Positions 1 through 7,390 of a stretch of 37,675 nt of DNA are shown here, piece by piece. A model generated the notes under the pieces. The model did not search any database. It saw nothing but the letters and a program-made list of their open reading frames with translations, and was not told where the DNA came from. A program made the translations under genes and the position numbers. The stretch is from Paucilactobacillus wasatchensis. Its GTDB lineage: Bacteria; Bacillota; Bacilli; Lactobacillales; Lactobacillaceae. Location: contig NZ_AWTT01000017.1 of assembly GCF_000876205.1 (NCBI RefSeq), positions 1 through 37,675 of the forward strand. Direction: 5' to 3'. How positions within the stretch are numbered: position 1 is the stretch's first letter; every line of letters starts with the position of its first letter.

Positions 1-149
1 ATTAGATATGGTAGAGCCTTTATTGGTAATATGTTAATTATTTAAGCTACCATGCTAATTGTATATTGCAATTAACAATTGTAAAACTAGTTGTGTCATA
101 CAATAAGCTGTTATTTCAGTTAATAATGATCTGTTTTATTAAACAATAA
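1..149. other. AT-rich left edge, no confident gene
   Basis: One plus-strand frame is open from base 1 to a TAA at 43-45 and could be the last 14 codons of a gene cut by the window edge, but 14 residues are too few to identify anything. The rest is AT-rich. It lies downstream of the minus-strand regulator, and I see no convincing terminator. Confidence 0.2.
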
Positions 150-488
150 TTAAGCGCGTTCGTGGACAAATTGGTCCATAAAATCAGTTATTTTATGTAA
201 TTCATCCTCGGTTATGTCAGCATCCAGGTGGGCAGCCAAGATCCGTGCTGTATAATCAATTTGCTTTGGATCGACTTGTTCGTCCAAAAGTTCGCTAACT
301 GTGACGTTAAAAAAATGGGCGATTTTCGCTAGTGCACTGATTCGTGGTGTTTTTAATCCAGTTTCCCAGTTGCTAATCTCTTGTTTTGAGAAGTGCAAAG
401 TTTCAGCTAGATCTTTTTGGGTCAAATTATGGTTAGTTCTTAACTCTGCAATCTTTAAAGCTAGTGCAGGTCGATTTTCTCTTACCAG
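150..488 (-). CDS. XRE-family HTH transcriptional regulator, probable CTG start
   Basis: Small cytoplasmic DNA-binding protein with a Cro/C1-type helix-turn-helix (LTQKDLAETLHFSKQEISNW) followed by a short acidic C-terminal segment. The first conventional start in this frame is a TTG at 425, but starting there would remove helix 1 of the HTH. The frame stays open upstream and encodes VRENRPALALKIAELRTNHN, which looks like the normal XRE N-terminus. It reaches a CTG at 486-488 that lies 8 nt behind an AAAGAGG ribosome site. Stop codons close the frame further upstream and no ATG, GTG or TTG lies between. Either CTG is used or the start codon has been lost by mutation. The gene is monocistronic, with wecB reading away from it. 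Target genes are unknown. Confidence 0.65.
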   Translation of the reverse strand: MVRENRPALALKIAELRTNHNLTQKDLAETLHFSKQEISNWETGLKTPRISALAKIAHFFNVTVSELLDEQVDPKQIDYTARILAAHLDADITEDELHKITDFMDQFVHERA

Positions 489-702
489 TGTAATTACCTC
501 TTTCTTTATCGTAATTAATTATCATCATCCCATTTCATATGCTAGAAAAGCAAGCTGATTTTGCAAATCCTCATCGACTTCTAATTGAGGGCGTTACCAT
601 CTCTAATAATTCATTGCTTTAATTAGTGTTTCAGGTGCTAATTTTTAGACAAAGTAGTAAAATAATATTAAGAAAAGCTTAAGAAATTGAGAGGTGAAAT
701 CA

Positions 703-1827
703 ATGGCAGAACCGCATAAAATTATGACCATTTTTGGGACGCGCCCTGGCGCTATTAAAATGGCACCAATCATTACTGCCATGCGTGCACTGCCAGAACA
801 ATTCGAACCTGTAGTGGTTGTCACAGCTCAACATCGTCGCTTACTGGATCAGGTGTTGAATTTTTTTGCGATTGAGCCAGATTTTGATCTCAACACAATG
901 CAACCACGTGAAAGCTTGAGTGAACGTACTAGTAAAATGTTACACCATTTAGACAACGTGATTAATGCGGCACAGCCAGACATGATTTTAGTGGTCGGGG
1001 ATGCATCGACTACGCTGGCTGCTAGTCTTGCTGCCTTTTACCATAAAATTCCTGTGGGCCACGTTGAAGCGGGATTGCGCACATACGACAAATATGCCCC
1101 ATTTCCTGAAGAAATGAATCGCCGTTTGACAGATGTAGTCAGCGATCTATACTTTGCCCCGACTAAAATGAGCAGGGATAACTTACTCGCAGAGCATCAC
1201 TCAATTGAAAATATTTTTGTCACTGGTAATACATCCGTGGATGCACTTGGATATACCGTAAGAGCGGATTATCATCACCCAGTGTTGGATCAAATCCCCA
1301 AAAATCATCGTATTCTATTATTAACCATGCAACGCCGTGAAAATCTCGGTGCACCTATGCGGCGTGTTTTCCATGCAATCAGAGATGTTGTCGAAACTAA
1401 TCCAGACGTTGAATTGATTTATCCAGTCCATCCAAATCCTGACGTGGAGGCAATGGCCAAGGATTTGTTAGGGAAACGTGACCGAATTCATTTAGTTGAA
1501 CCGCTAGATGTTCTCGATTTTCATAATTTTGCCGCCCGCAGTTACCTGATCTTGACGGATTCAGGTGGTATTCAAGAAGAAGCACCAACGCTGAATAAGC
1601 CGGTGTTAGTATTGCGGTCTGAGACAGAGCGTCAAGAGGGTGTGACAGCCGGGACTGTTCGGTTAGTTGGAACTTACCCAGAAGAAATTCAGCGCGCAGC
1701 GTTTGAGTTGTTGAATGATAATCGGGAGTACAAAAAAATGGCGCAGGCACCGAATCCATTTGGGGATGGTCGCGCTGCAGCCAGAATTGTAACAGCAGTA
1801 CAAAACTATTTTGATAATGAACATTGA
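703..1827 (+). CDS. wecB/mnaA: Non-hydrolysing UDP-N-acetylglucosamine 2-epimerase
   Basis: Cytoplasmic enzyme (374 aa, normal length) interconverting UDP-GlcNAc and UDP-ManNAc, the precursor of the teichoic-acid linkage unit and some capsules. Visible family blocks are the N-terminal FGTRPGAIKMAP (about residues 11-22), VVGDAST, HVEAGLRT, PFPEEMNR, PVHPNP and DSGGIQEEAP. Two blocks are atypical: the usual GTRPEAIK has Gly in place of Glu at residue 16, and the usual GDTTT or GDTST reads GDAST. A GTG at 694 is in frame, but it overlaps the GAGAGG ribosome site (689-694), so ATG 703 is preferred. The gene stands alone and ends at a hairpin shared with the convergent gtrA. The family assignment is firm; the substrate is by homology. 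Confidence 0.9.
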   Translation: MAEPHKIMTIFGTRPGAIKMAPIITAMRALPEQFEPVVVVTAQHRRLLDQVLNFFAIEPDFDLNTMQPRESLSERTSKMLHHLDNVINAAQPDMILVVGDASTTLAASLAAFYHKIPVGHVEAGLRTYDKYAPFPEEMNRRLTDVVSDLYFAPTKMSRDNLLAEHHSIENIFVTGNTSVDALGYTVRADYHHPVLDQIPKNHRILLLTMQRRENLGAPMRRVFHAIRDVVETNPDVELIYPVHPNPDVEAMAKDLLGKRDRIHLVEPLDVLDFHNFAARSYLILTDSGGIQEEAPTLNKPVLVLRSETERQEGVTAGTVRLVGTYPEEIQRAAFELLNDNREYKKMAQAPNPFGDGRAAARIVTAVQNYFDNEH

Positions 1828-1863
1828 AAAAAATGGTGTTTCTCACGTTCTGAAAATAAAATG

Positions 1864-1900
1864 AGGCTGAAGCAAAAACGTAATTTTTTTGCTTCAGCCT
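1864..1900. terminator. Bidirectional hairpin between wecB and gtrA
   Basis: Arms AGGCTGAAGC (1864-1873) and GCTTCAGCCT (1891-1900) pair perfectly. The stem is extended by an A-run and a T-run around a five-base loop. It lies between convergent genes and could stop transcription from both sides. Confidence 0.8.
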
Positions 1901-1912
1901 ATTTGCAGCTTA

Positions 1913-2320
1913 TTATTTTTTTACTGTTTTAAAGATATACCATTTGGAAAAAACATAATTCACGATCACTACAAGCACGTTATCAATTAACTTAACGACC
2001 AGCGCATTCCAATGCAACAGTGAAATGCCAATGTACAGGATAATAATATCAATAATTAGGGTGAGCGCTCGAAAAAAATAAAATTCGAGGAACTCAACGA
2101 TAAACGCTTTAACCGTTGTGTAATGAGATGAAAACACCCAGACCTTATTAGTTAAATAGGCCACCAACACGGATAAAAACCAAGCAATCACGTTTGCAAG
2201 CTGGTAATTCCAATGTAAGCCATCTAACCCAGCAAACACGCCCAAGTTAACTAGTGTGGTGACGCCACCGAAAAAGATATAGGCAATCATCGATTGATAT
2301 TTTTTAAATAAAGTTACCAC
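1913..2320 (-). CDS. GtrA-like membrane protein
   Basis: 135-aa protein with four predicted membrane helices and typical GtrA family features (IAYIFFGGVTTLVNL near the N-terminus, ANVIAWFLSVLVAYLTNKVWVF in the middle, NYVFSKWYIF at the end). GtrA-type proteins are thought to flip undecaprenyl-phosphate-linked sugars, or otherwise act in polysaccharide or teichoic-acid glycosylation. The start is GTG 2320, with GGAGG seven bases upstream. It lies 14 bp behind the flavodoxin gene and is probably co-transcribed with it. No GtrB partner is adjacent; the nearest GtrB-like glycosyltransferase is at 13598-14530. Function by homology only. Confidence 0.85.
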   Translation of the reverse strand: MVTLFKKYQSMIAYIFFGGVTTLVNLGVFAGLDGLHWNYQLANVIAWFLSVLVAYLTNKVWVFSSHYTTVKAFIVEFLEFYFFRALTLIIDIIILYIGISLLHWNALVVKLIDNVLVVIVNYVFSKWYIFKTVKK

Positions 2321-2334
2321 AATATCTCCTCCGG

Positions 2335-2790
2335 TTAGTCCGTGGTATTCGCTTTAGCAACCAACTGTTCGACCATGGTTGTCAAAGTTTTGATATCATC
2401 GGTGTCTGGTTCTAAATCAATCTTCACAAGGTCAGCGCCGCGAGTAGCGCCTGATTTATCAAAGGCAGCCGCAAACTTGTCGACCGCCACGTTGTAATCG
2501 TCTAAATAAAACGTGTCACCAGATCCGGCCACTCCATAAATTTTTCCAGCGAGCTCCATTTCCTGTAGGTCTTCGTAAAAATCAAGTCCTTCTTCAGGTA
2601 AAGCACCCTCATCATACGTGTAGGGACAAACCACACAAATATCAACATCCGCAAAATCACTGGGATCAGCCTGAGTGATTTCAACCTCTTCCACGTCGAC
2701 ATCGAGGTCTTCAAATGCTTCGGTAACGATATCGGCGACGTCCTCGTTATTACCGGTGATGGTTGCGAATACAACTAATGCGCTGGCCAT
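2335..2790 (-). CDS. Flavodoxin
   Basis: 151-aa, very acidic short-chain flavodoxin that carries electrons through bound FMN in the cytoplasm. The N-terminal beta strand and phosphate loop (ALVVFATITGNNEDVA, residues 4-19) fit the family, as do the later YTYDEGALPEEG and VAGSGDTFYLDDY segments that would surround the isoalloxazine ring. The start is ATG 2790, preceded by AAGGAGT. It is the first gene of a two-gene operon with the GtrA-like gene 14 bp downstream. The redox partner cannot be told from the context. Confidence 0.9.
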   Translation of the reverse strand: MASALVVFATITGNNEDVADIVTEAFEDLDVDVEEVEITQADPSDFADVDICVVCPYTYDEGALPEEGLDFYEDLQEMELAGKIYGVAGSGDTFYLDDYNVAVDKFAAAFDKSGATRGADLVKIDLEPDTDDIKTLTTMVEQLVAKANTTD

Positions 2791-2909
2791 ATTAACTCCT
2801 TCTTCCGTTTAAAATTCAATCAACATAGTATACCAGAATTTGGCGGAACACAACAACATTGGATGTAAAAGGAATAATTATATGATGGTTGTTTAATAAA
2901 TATTTGTGC

Positions 2910-2940
2910 AAAAAAAGATAGGAAAGTTTGATTTCCTATC
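2910..2940 (-). terminator. Rho-independent terminator of the amidohydrolase gene
   Basis: On the minus strand a perfect 9-bp stem GATAGGAAA/TTTCCTATC with a six-base loop is followed by a run of T (A-run at 2910-2916 on the plus strand). Confidence 0.85.
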
Positions 2941-3016
2941 TTGCAGCTTAGACTAGTAGTCTTTGTAGGTAGTCGTGACTAAAAGCGGCATACCTAGGAT
3001 AATTCAGCACTGTAGT

Positions 3017-4204
3017 TTAATATTGGCGAACGCCGTGTTGATAAACTTGCTTACCAGCTTGTTGCACAGCCTTGATGTTTTCTAGTGGATTATCATTTAA
3101 CACAAGAAAATCAGCAAACTTATTTTGTTCCAAGGTACCATATTCGTCGTCAATTCGCATTAGTGAGGCGGAATTTTGACTTGAAGTTTGCAGTGCTTCA
3201 AATGCTGTTGCTCCTTGTTGCACCATCAAATCGAGTTCAACTGGGGTCATAGTAAAGTCATTGAACGGTGTTCCAGCATCGGTACCTAATGTGATTTTAA
3301 CGCCTTCATGCCAGGCATGCATAATGTTTTTGTATAAATCATCCAATGCATCAGCAGCCTTTTTTATTTCCCAGTTAGGTAACTTACCGACCGCATATTC
3401 AGGAATAGCCCAGTCAGCCACAAACGTTGGAGTTAAGTAAGTACCTTTTTCGAGCATTAATTTGATTTCTTCTTCGTTAACATAAAAACCATGTTCAATT
3501 GAATCAACACCAGCGACTATCGCATTCATGATACCTGGGTTACCTTCAGCATGGGCAGCAATAATGCGGCCCTTATGGTGTGTTTCTTCAACGGCAACTT
3601 TCATTTCAGCTACAGTCAGTTGAGGGTCATCCATAAAGTCACCAGGAGTCATAACGCCACCGGTAGCCATCATTTTAACGGCCATTGAACCTTTTTTTAG
3701 GCCCTGGCGAACAGCCTTGCGCATTTCATCAGGAGAATCGACCAGATGACCAAAGTTAGGAAAATCACCATGACCACCAGTCATTGAAAATGGGCGACCG
3801 GAGGGCATAATGTTGGGAACGTGGTCTAGTTGATGGTTCTCACGTAGTTGGTTCAATGTGATATCAATATCAAATGAGCTACCACATTCACGGATGTAAG
3901 TGACGCCAGATTTCAGTAAATCATGTAGGTTAGAAACGGCTCGAACAGTCGTCTCAATAACGTTAGCGCCAGTGCCACCATCTCCACGAGTAGGGTTCAT
4001 TGTGATGTGTGTGTGGGCGTTAATCAGACCGGGCATGACGTATTGATTTTTTAAATCAACACTGCTATCCGCTTGGCCGGCAGGTGTGCCTGTGCCCAAA
4101 GCGACTAGTTTGCCGTTTTCGTCAACGGTGAACCAGGATTCAGGACTGACTTTGTTATGTACGCCATCGAATAAATTAAAATTATAGTAAGTAGTTGTGC
4201 TCAA
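3017..4204 (-). CDS. Metal-dependent amidohydrolase (imidazolonepropionase/prolidase-like)
   Basis: 395-aa cytoplasmic hydrolase of the amidohydrolase superfamily. Metal ligands are all in expected places: H64 and H66 in INAHTHI, a candidate carbamylated lysine at K177 (SMAVKMMATGG), H218 (IIAAHAEG), H238 (SIEHGFY) and D309 (TLGTDAGTP). The C-terminal FADFLVLNDNPLENI block closes the composite beta domain, so the gene looks complete. Such proteins hydrolyse cyclic amides or Xaa-Pro/Xaa-Arg dipeptides; the substrate here is unknown. The start is TTG 4204 with GGGAG upstream. The gene is transcribed alone, with its own terminator. An inverted repeat at 4253-4274 lies in the promoter region. Confidence 0.88.
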   Translation of the reverse strand: MSTTTYYNFNLFDGVHNKVSPESWFTVDENGKLVALGTGTPAGQADSSVDLKNQYVMPGLINAHTHITMNPTRGDGGTGANVIETTVRAVSNLHDLLKSGVTYIRECGSSFDIDITLNQLRENHQLDHVPNIMPSGRPFSMTGGHGDFPNFGHLVDSPDEMRKAVRQGLKKGSMAVKMMATGGVMTPGDFMDDPQLTVAEMKVAVEETHHKGRIIAAHAEGNPGIMNAIVAGVDSIEHGFYVNEEEIKLMLEKGTYLTPTFVADWAIPEYAVGKLPNWEIKKAADALDDLYKNIMHAWHEGVKITLGTDAGTPFNDFTMTPVELDLMVQQGATAFEALQTSSQNSASLMRIDDEYGTLEQNKFADFLVLNDNPLENIKAVQQAGKQVYQHGVRQY

Positions 4205-4252
4205 AAGTAAGATCTCCCTTGATTTTTAGTTTAATTAAAAATCGATTAAACT

Positions 4253-4274
4253 ATTATGAACAAACTATCATAAT
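4253..4274. promoter_or_regulatory. Inverted repeat upstream of the amidohydrolase
   Basis: Perfect 7-bp arms ATTATGA (4253-4259) and TCATAAT (4268-4274) with an 8-bp spacer, about 50 bp before the TTG start of the minus-strand gene. A repressor or activator site is possible; nothing identifies the protein. Confidence 0.4.
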
Positions 4275-4360
4275 GAGAGTAGTTATTACAAATAAGATTT
4301 AAGTGTGAGAAGTGTAAAGTAGCGGAGATAAGTAACATTATGGTAAATTAATATTTGATG

Positions 4361-4405
4361 AAAAAACCCGCTAATTACAATAATTTGTAATTAACGGGCT
4401 TTTTG
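4361..4405 (-). terminator. Terminator after the disrupted lipoprotein gene
   Basis: A hairpin of about 14 bp with one mismatch (arms CCCGCTAATTACAA and TTGTAATTAACGGG) is flanked by AAAAAA on the left and TTTTT on the right, so it can work in both directions. It sits just after the stop codon of the minus-strand gene. Confidence 0.85.
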
Positions 4406-4422
4406 GATTTACTGAGTTGCTT

Positions 4423-4893
4423 CTAATTAATCAACTCACCAGCGTTTGGATCATTATTAACTTTATTGTTGTAACTATCACTAGGATCATTTTGCATCAT
4501 GTTTTTACCTGATTCATAGGTAGCACTACTACTGGAGCTTGTGACGCCAGCATTCGGATCGTTGTTAACTTTGTTATTGTAGCTATCTGATGGATCATTT
4601 TGCATCATGTTTTTGGCTGACTCATAAGTAGCAGAACTACTATTTGTACTGTAACTGGGTTTAGTTGCAGTGGTAGTGGAGCTCGCACTAGCACTATTTA
4701 CCGCAGCACTGGATGAAGTAGCTCAAAGCACACTAGTGGTAGCGGTACTTGGTTTAGTTGCTTTCGTTGCTGCTTTGGAGCTGGTTACTTGTGACGATGA
4801 CGAATTGTCGGTGGCTTTAGTGTTAACACTAGCACAACCGGCTAAGGATAATGATAAAACAAGCAAGGTACTGAGCCGAATAATTTTTTTCAT
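4423..4893 (-). pseudogene. Lipoprotein with tandem NMMQN motifs, broken by an internal TGA
   Basis: The frame starts at ATG 4893 behind AAAGGGG and encodes a lipoprotein signal peptide with lipobox LAGC (Cys20), then a Ser/Thr/Ala-rich linker. An in-frame TGA at codon 57 (4723-4725) interrupts it. The same frame continues without further stops to TAG at 4423-4425, for a total of 157 codons. The part after the TGA holds two copies of a 32-residue unit: SSSATYES, then A/G, K, NMMQN, DP, SDSYNNKVNNDPNAG. The intact small lipoprotein at 13140-13442 ends in the same motif. Because the break is a single substitution in a low-complexity linker, it is either a recent mutation or a sequence error. 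The normal role is unknown; a membrane-anchored outer-surface protein is inferred. Confidence 0.8.
4438..4641 (-). repeat. Two tandem protein repeats ending in the NMMQN motif
   Basis: The 22-codon cores lie at 4546-4611 and 4438-4503. They encode identical residues but differ at ten codons, all synonymously, including a TCA/AGT serine switch. That pattern indicates old duplication with selection on the peptide rather than a recent DNA repeat. Confidence 0.85.
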
Positions 4894-4920
4894 GATAAGC
4901 ACCCCTTTCGTTCCAAAAAA

Positions 4921-4937
4921 TGTAACACTTCTGTAAC
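4921..4937 (+). promoter_or_regulatory. Candidate WalR (YycF) box
   Basis: TGTAAC, five bases, TGTAAC is an exact match to the known WalR direct-repeat consensus TGTWAH-N5-TGTWAH. It lies 28-44 bases before the ATG of the minus-strand lipoprotein gene and just downstream of its -10 hexamer, which would suit repression. WalRK is the essential wall-homeostasis two-component system of Firmicutes; that it acts here is inference. Confidence 0.55.
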
Positions 4938-4952
4938 ATTTCTTTCACCTTC

Positions 4953-4958
4953 ATTATA
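4953..4958 (-). promoter_or_regulatory. -10 element of the disrupted lipoprotein gene
   Basis: The minus strand reads a consensus TATAAT. The -35 region 17 bases upstream (TGGCTT) is weak. The expected transcription start near 4946 puts the WalR-like box inside the early transcribed region. Confidence 0.5.
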
Positions 4959-5064
4959 AATCATCGTCACTAAAAAGCCACACAAATCGCCTTCAAAATT
5001 GTTATATTTTAGTAAAGCTAAATTGATCAAAAACACCCAGAATGAACAAAAACAATTCTAGTAG

Positions 5065-5070
5065 TATAAT
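5065..5070 (+). promoter_or_regulatory. -10 element of the methionine aminopeptidase gene
   Basis: A consensus TATAAT lies 40 bases before the ATG. No good -35 hexamer is present at the usual spacing. Confidence 0.5.
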
Positions 5071-5109
5071 GATCGAGAACAGAAATTTAGTTGGAGGAGT
5101 CTCATATAA

Positions 5110-5895
5110 ATGATTAGTTTGAAGTCACCACGAGAAATTGAAGAAATGAAGAAGTCTGGCGCTATTCTGGCGGGCATGCATATCGGATTGCGTGACATTA
5201 TCAAACCAGGGATTTCAAGCTGGGAAATTGAAGAGTTTAGTCGCCACTACATCGAAAGCCACGACGCAATTGCGGCACAAATCGGGTTTGAAGGGTATAA
5301 ATACGCTACCTGTGTCAGTGTGAATGACGAAATTTGTCATGGCTTTCCACGTAAAAAGCTGATGCTAAAAAATGGTGACCTAGTCAAGGTAGATACAGTT
5401 GTCAATTTGGATGGTGCTTTCAGTGATTCTTGCTGGAGTTACGCCGTTGGAGAACCCAGTCCTGAAGTTAATAAATTAATGGAAGTTACCCACAAGGCAA
5501 TGTATTTAGGCATTGATCAGTGTGTGATTGGTAACCGAATTGGTGACATTGGCTCTGTAATTCAAGACTATGTTGAAAATCAAAATGGTTATGGGGATGT
5601 GCGGGAGTTCATTGGTCATGGTATTGGACCCACAATGCACGAAAAGCCTGACGTACCTCATTATGGTGAAGCTGGTCATGGACTTCGGTTAAAAGAAGGC
5701 ATGACAATTACGGTTGAACCAATGGTTAATATTGGTACATGGCAGGCAGATACCAGTGATCCAGATGGCTGGTTGGCAAAAACAGCTGATGGTAGTTTGA
5801 GCTGTCAATATGAACACACACTAGCTATTACAAAAAAGGGACCTCAAATTTTGACTTCACAGGATCCTGAATTTGATGCTAAGTATTTGTTTTAA
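5110..5895 (+). CDS. map: Type I methionine aminopeptidase
   Basis: Removes the initiator methionine from nascent proteins at the ribosome. The 261-aa pita-bread fold protein has the full set of metal ligands, D95, D106, H170 (FIGHGIG), E203 (TVEPM) and E235 (YEHTLAI), plus the substrate histidines H77 (ICHGFP) and H177. The start is ATG 5110 with TTGGAGGAG ten bases upstream. It is monocistronic, with a TATAAT at 5065 and a hairpin at 5974-6004. In many Firmicutes map sits in the ribosomal-protein cluster. This stand-alone copy has a C-terminal extension (TADGSLSCQYEH region) common in the stand-alone lactobacillar form. Whether a second map exists elsewhere cannot be seen. Confidence 0.95.
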   Translation: MISLKSPREIEEMKKSGAILAGMHIGLRDIIKPGISSWEIEEFSRHYIESHDAIAAQIGFEGYKYATCVSVNDEICHGFPRKKLMLKNGDLVKVDTVVNLDGAFSDSCWSYAVGEPSPEVNKLMEVTHKAMYLGIDQCVIGNRIGDIGSVIQDYVENQNGYGDVREFIGHGIGPTMHEKPDVPHYGEAGHGLRLKEGMTITVEPMVNIGTWQADTSDPDGWLAKTADGSLSCQYEHTLAITKKGPQILTSQDPEFDAKYLF

Positions 5896-5973
5896 ATTTT
5901 CATGTTGTAACGATTAACTTTTACTTACTGGTACTTAACAATGTAATTGAGCAAGTTTAATAACCACCAACAC

Positions 5974-6004
5974 CCAGACTGATATTACAGCCTGGTTTTT
6001 TTTT
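5974..6004 (+). terminator. Terminator downstream of map
   Basis: Arms CCAGACTG and CAGCCTGG form an 8-bp stem with one mismatch and a six-base loop, followed by nine T. The remaining bases up to 6113 contain nothing I recognise. Confidence 0.8.
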
Positions 6005-6113
6005 GGTAGACAGTCGTCATCACTGTTTGACCAATTAAAGCGACAGACTATTAGGTAGCTGTTGAAATAAAAATTAACTGCAATCTTAATCTAAAGCCTA
6101 TGTACGGCTAAGA

Positions 6114-6143
6114 TTGGTTTCACTTATACGCTTCGTGTATAAT
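6114..6143 (+). promoter_or_regulatory. Promoter of the YihY/BrkB gene
   Basis: TTGGTT (6114-6119), an 18-bp spacer and a consensus TATAAT (6138-6143), 45 bases before the ATG. The -10 hexamer lies in a small inverted repeat (TTATAC...GTATAA). Confidence 0.55.
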
Positions 6144-6188
6144 CAGAATTGTAGCAACTGAACAAATTTACGTAGAGAGGGACAATTT

Positions 6189-7085
6189 ATGCGACAGTCG
6201 GCGTTTAACAAGGTGACTATTTTTTTTAAGGTGTTCTTCAAGCATTATGGTATGGCAGAGGTCTCGTCATCAGCGATCGTGTTGGCGTACTATTCGTTGT
6301 TGTCTATCTTTCCAGCTGTCATCATGGTCGGTAATATTTTGCCATTGGTGGGGCTCAGTGCCAATACCGTCTTGAATTATTTGTCGACCGCAATTCCACC
6401 GACCGTGTATGACTTCATTCGGCCACTAATTTCAGATTTTTTGCGCAATGGAAGTGGCAGCTTATTGTCAATTGGTGCGATTGTGACTTTGTGGTCAACG
6501 AGCCAAGCTGTAGCCGCATTTCAGCGGAGTGTTAATCGGGCTTATGGGGTGGCACAAAATCAAAATGCAATTGTGAACCGAGTGGTTTCATTTATCTGGA
6601 TGATTGTTGTGATTGGCATTATGGCCGCAATTATTATTTTCTTTAGTGTTGGGCAATTATTACTGGAGCAATTGCAGCCGATTATTCACATTGACATGAG
6701 CCTAATCAAATTTGTGGCGTCGATTAAGTGGCCCATCACATTCGGTGGTCTGTTTATCACCCTCTGTCTGCTTTATTATTTTGTTCCTAATGCACGGGTT
6801 AAATGGCGCTATGTATTTGGTGGTGCACTGCTAGTAACGATCTTGTGGATGCTGTTATCCCAAGTATTTTCGCTGTATACTCATTTATTTGCGCGAACAG
6901 TGACCTCGTATAAAACAGTTGGGGTCTTCATTGTCTTGATGATTTGGCTCGACTTGTCGGGGATGATTGTCATGATTGGAGCCACGTTGAATGCCACAAT
7001 TCAATCGTTGTATGAAGGTAAAATTGATGAGAAGACACGACTGTTGGAACATGTGTTCAGCAGAATTAGACATAAAGGCAAATAA
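6189..7085 (+). CDS. YihY/BrkB-family integral membrane protein
   Basis: 298-aa cytoplasmic-membrane protein with about six helices and the hallmark family segments: SSAIVLAYYSLLSIFPA near residues 26-42, LWSTSQAVAAFQRSVNRAYG near 100-120, and YTHLFARTVTSYKTVGVFIVLMIWLDLSG in the C-terminal half. The family was once called ribonuclease BN by mistake; its real function is uncertain, possibly transport. The start is ATG 6189 with AGAGAGGGAC just upstream. The gene is monocistronic between its own promoter and a symmetrical terminator. Confidence 0.9.
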   Translation: MRQSAFNKVTIFFKVFFKHYGMAEVSSSAIVLAYYSLLSIFPAVIMVGNILPLVGLSANTVLNYLSTAIPPTVYDFIRPLISDFLRNGSGSLLSIGAIVTLWSTSQAVAAFQRSVNRAYGVAQNQNAIVNRVVSFIWMIVVIGIMAAIIIFFSVGQLLLEQLQPIIHIDMSLIKFVASIKWPITFGGLFITLCLLYYFVPNARVKWRYVFGGALLVTILWMLLSQVFSLYTHLFARTVTSYKTVGVFIVLMIWLDLSGMIVMIGATLNATIQSLYEGKIDEKTRLLEHVFSRIRHKGK

Positions 7086-7087
7086 AA

Positions 7088-7111
7088 CCCCACTTCGATT
7101 AGGAAGTGGGG
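7088..7111. terminator. Shared terminator of yihY-type gene and DUF2922 gene
   Basis: A perfect 9-bp stem CCCCACTTC/GAAGTGGGG with a six-base loop. On the minus strand it is followed by TTTTATTT, a good tail for the convergent DUF2922 gene. On the plus strand the T-run is poor. Confidence 0.8.
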
Positions 7112-7120
7112 CGTGTTTGG

Positions 7121-7363
7121 TTAAACGGTCGGAACGGGTTCTTCAGAGGCACTATAAACTGGCGTAACCGTTGTTTCAATGTACTTAGCTGAAACAGGTT
7201 GAGCGTAGATCTTTTCGCCATTTGAAACGAATAAATCCAGTTCGGCTAGTTTGTCCATGGTTGCTTTAACGGTTTTGGCATCCAAATTATCATTAGCATA
7301 TGCCAGTTTTAAAGTATGGGTTTTACCTAAATTGCCTTTAAACAATAAATTAAGTGATTTCAT
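7121..7363 (-). CDS. DUF2922 family protein
   Basis: 80-aa protein matching the DUF2922 pattern: MKSLNLLFKG start, KTHTLKLAYANDNLDAKTVKATMDKL, then YAQPVSAKYIETTVTPVY. No signal peptide or membrane segment. It follows the DUF1659 gene by 27 bp and the two form the usual pair seen in Bacilli. Function is not known. The start is ATG 7363 behind a GAAAGGATG ribosome site. It ends close to the shared hairpin at 7088-7111. Confidence 0.8.
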   Translation of the reverse strand: MKSLNLLFKGNLGKTHTLKLAYANDNLDAKTVKATMDKLAELDLFVSNGEKIYAQPVSAKYIETTVTPVYSASEEPVPTV

Positions 7364-7390
7364 ATTCTATTCATCCTTTCAAAATTAAGT

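Noticed and set aside
301-558. Plus-strand frame of 85 codons
   Set aside because: It is antisense to the XRE regulator, has no ribosome site and no recognisable product.
1864-1900. Mobile small repeat
   Set aside because: Only one copy is present in the window, and its position between convergent genes is fully explained as a terminator.
4723-4725. Selenocysteine at the TGA
   Set aside because: No following hairpin of SECIS type is visible, the codon lies in a low-complexity linker, and no selenoprotein family is involved.
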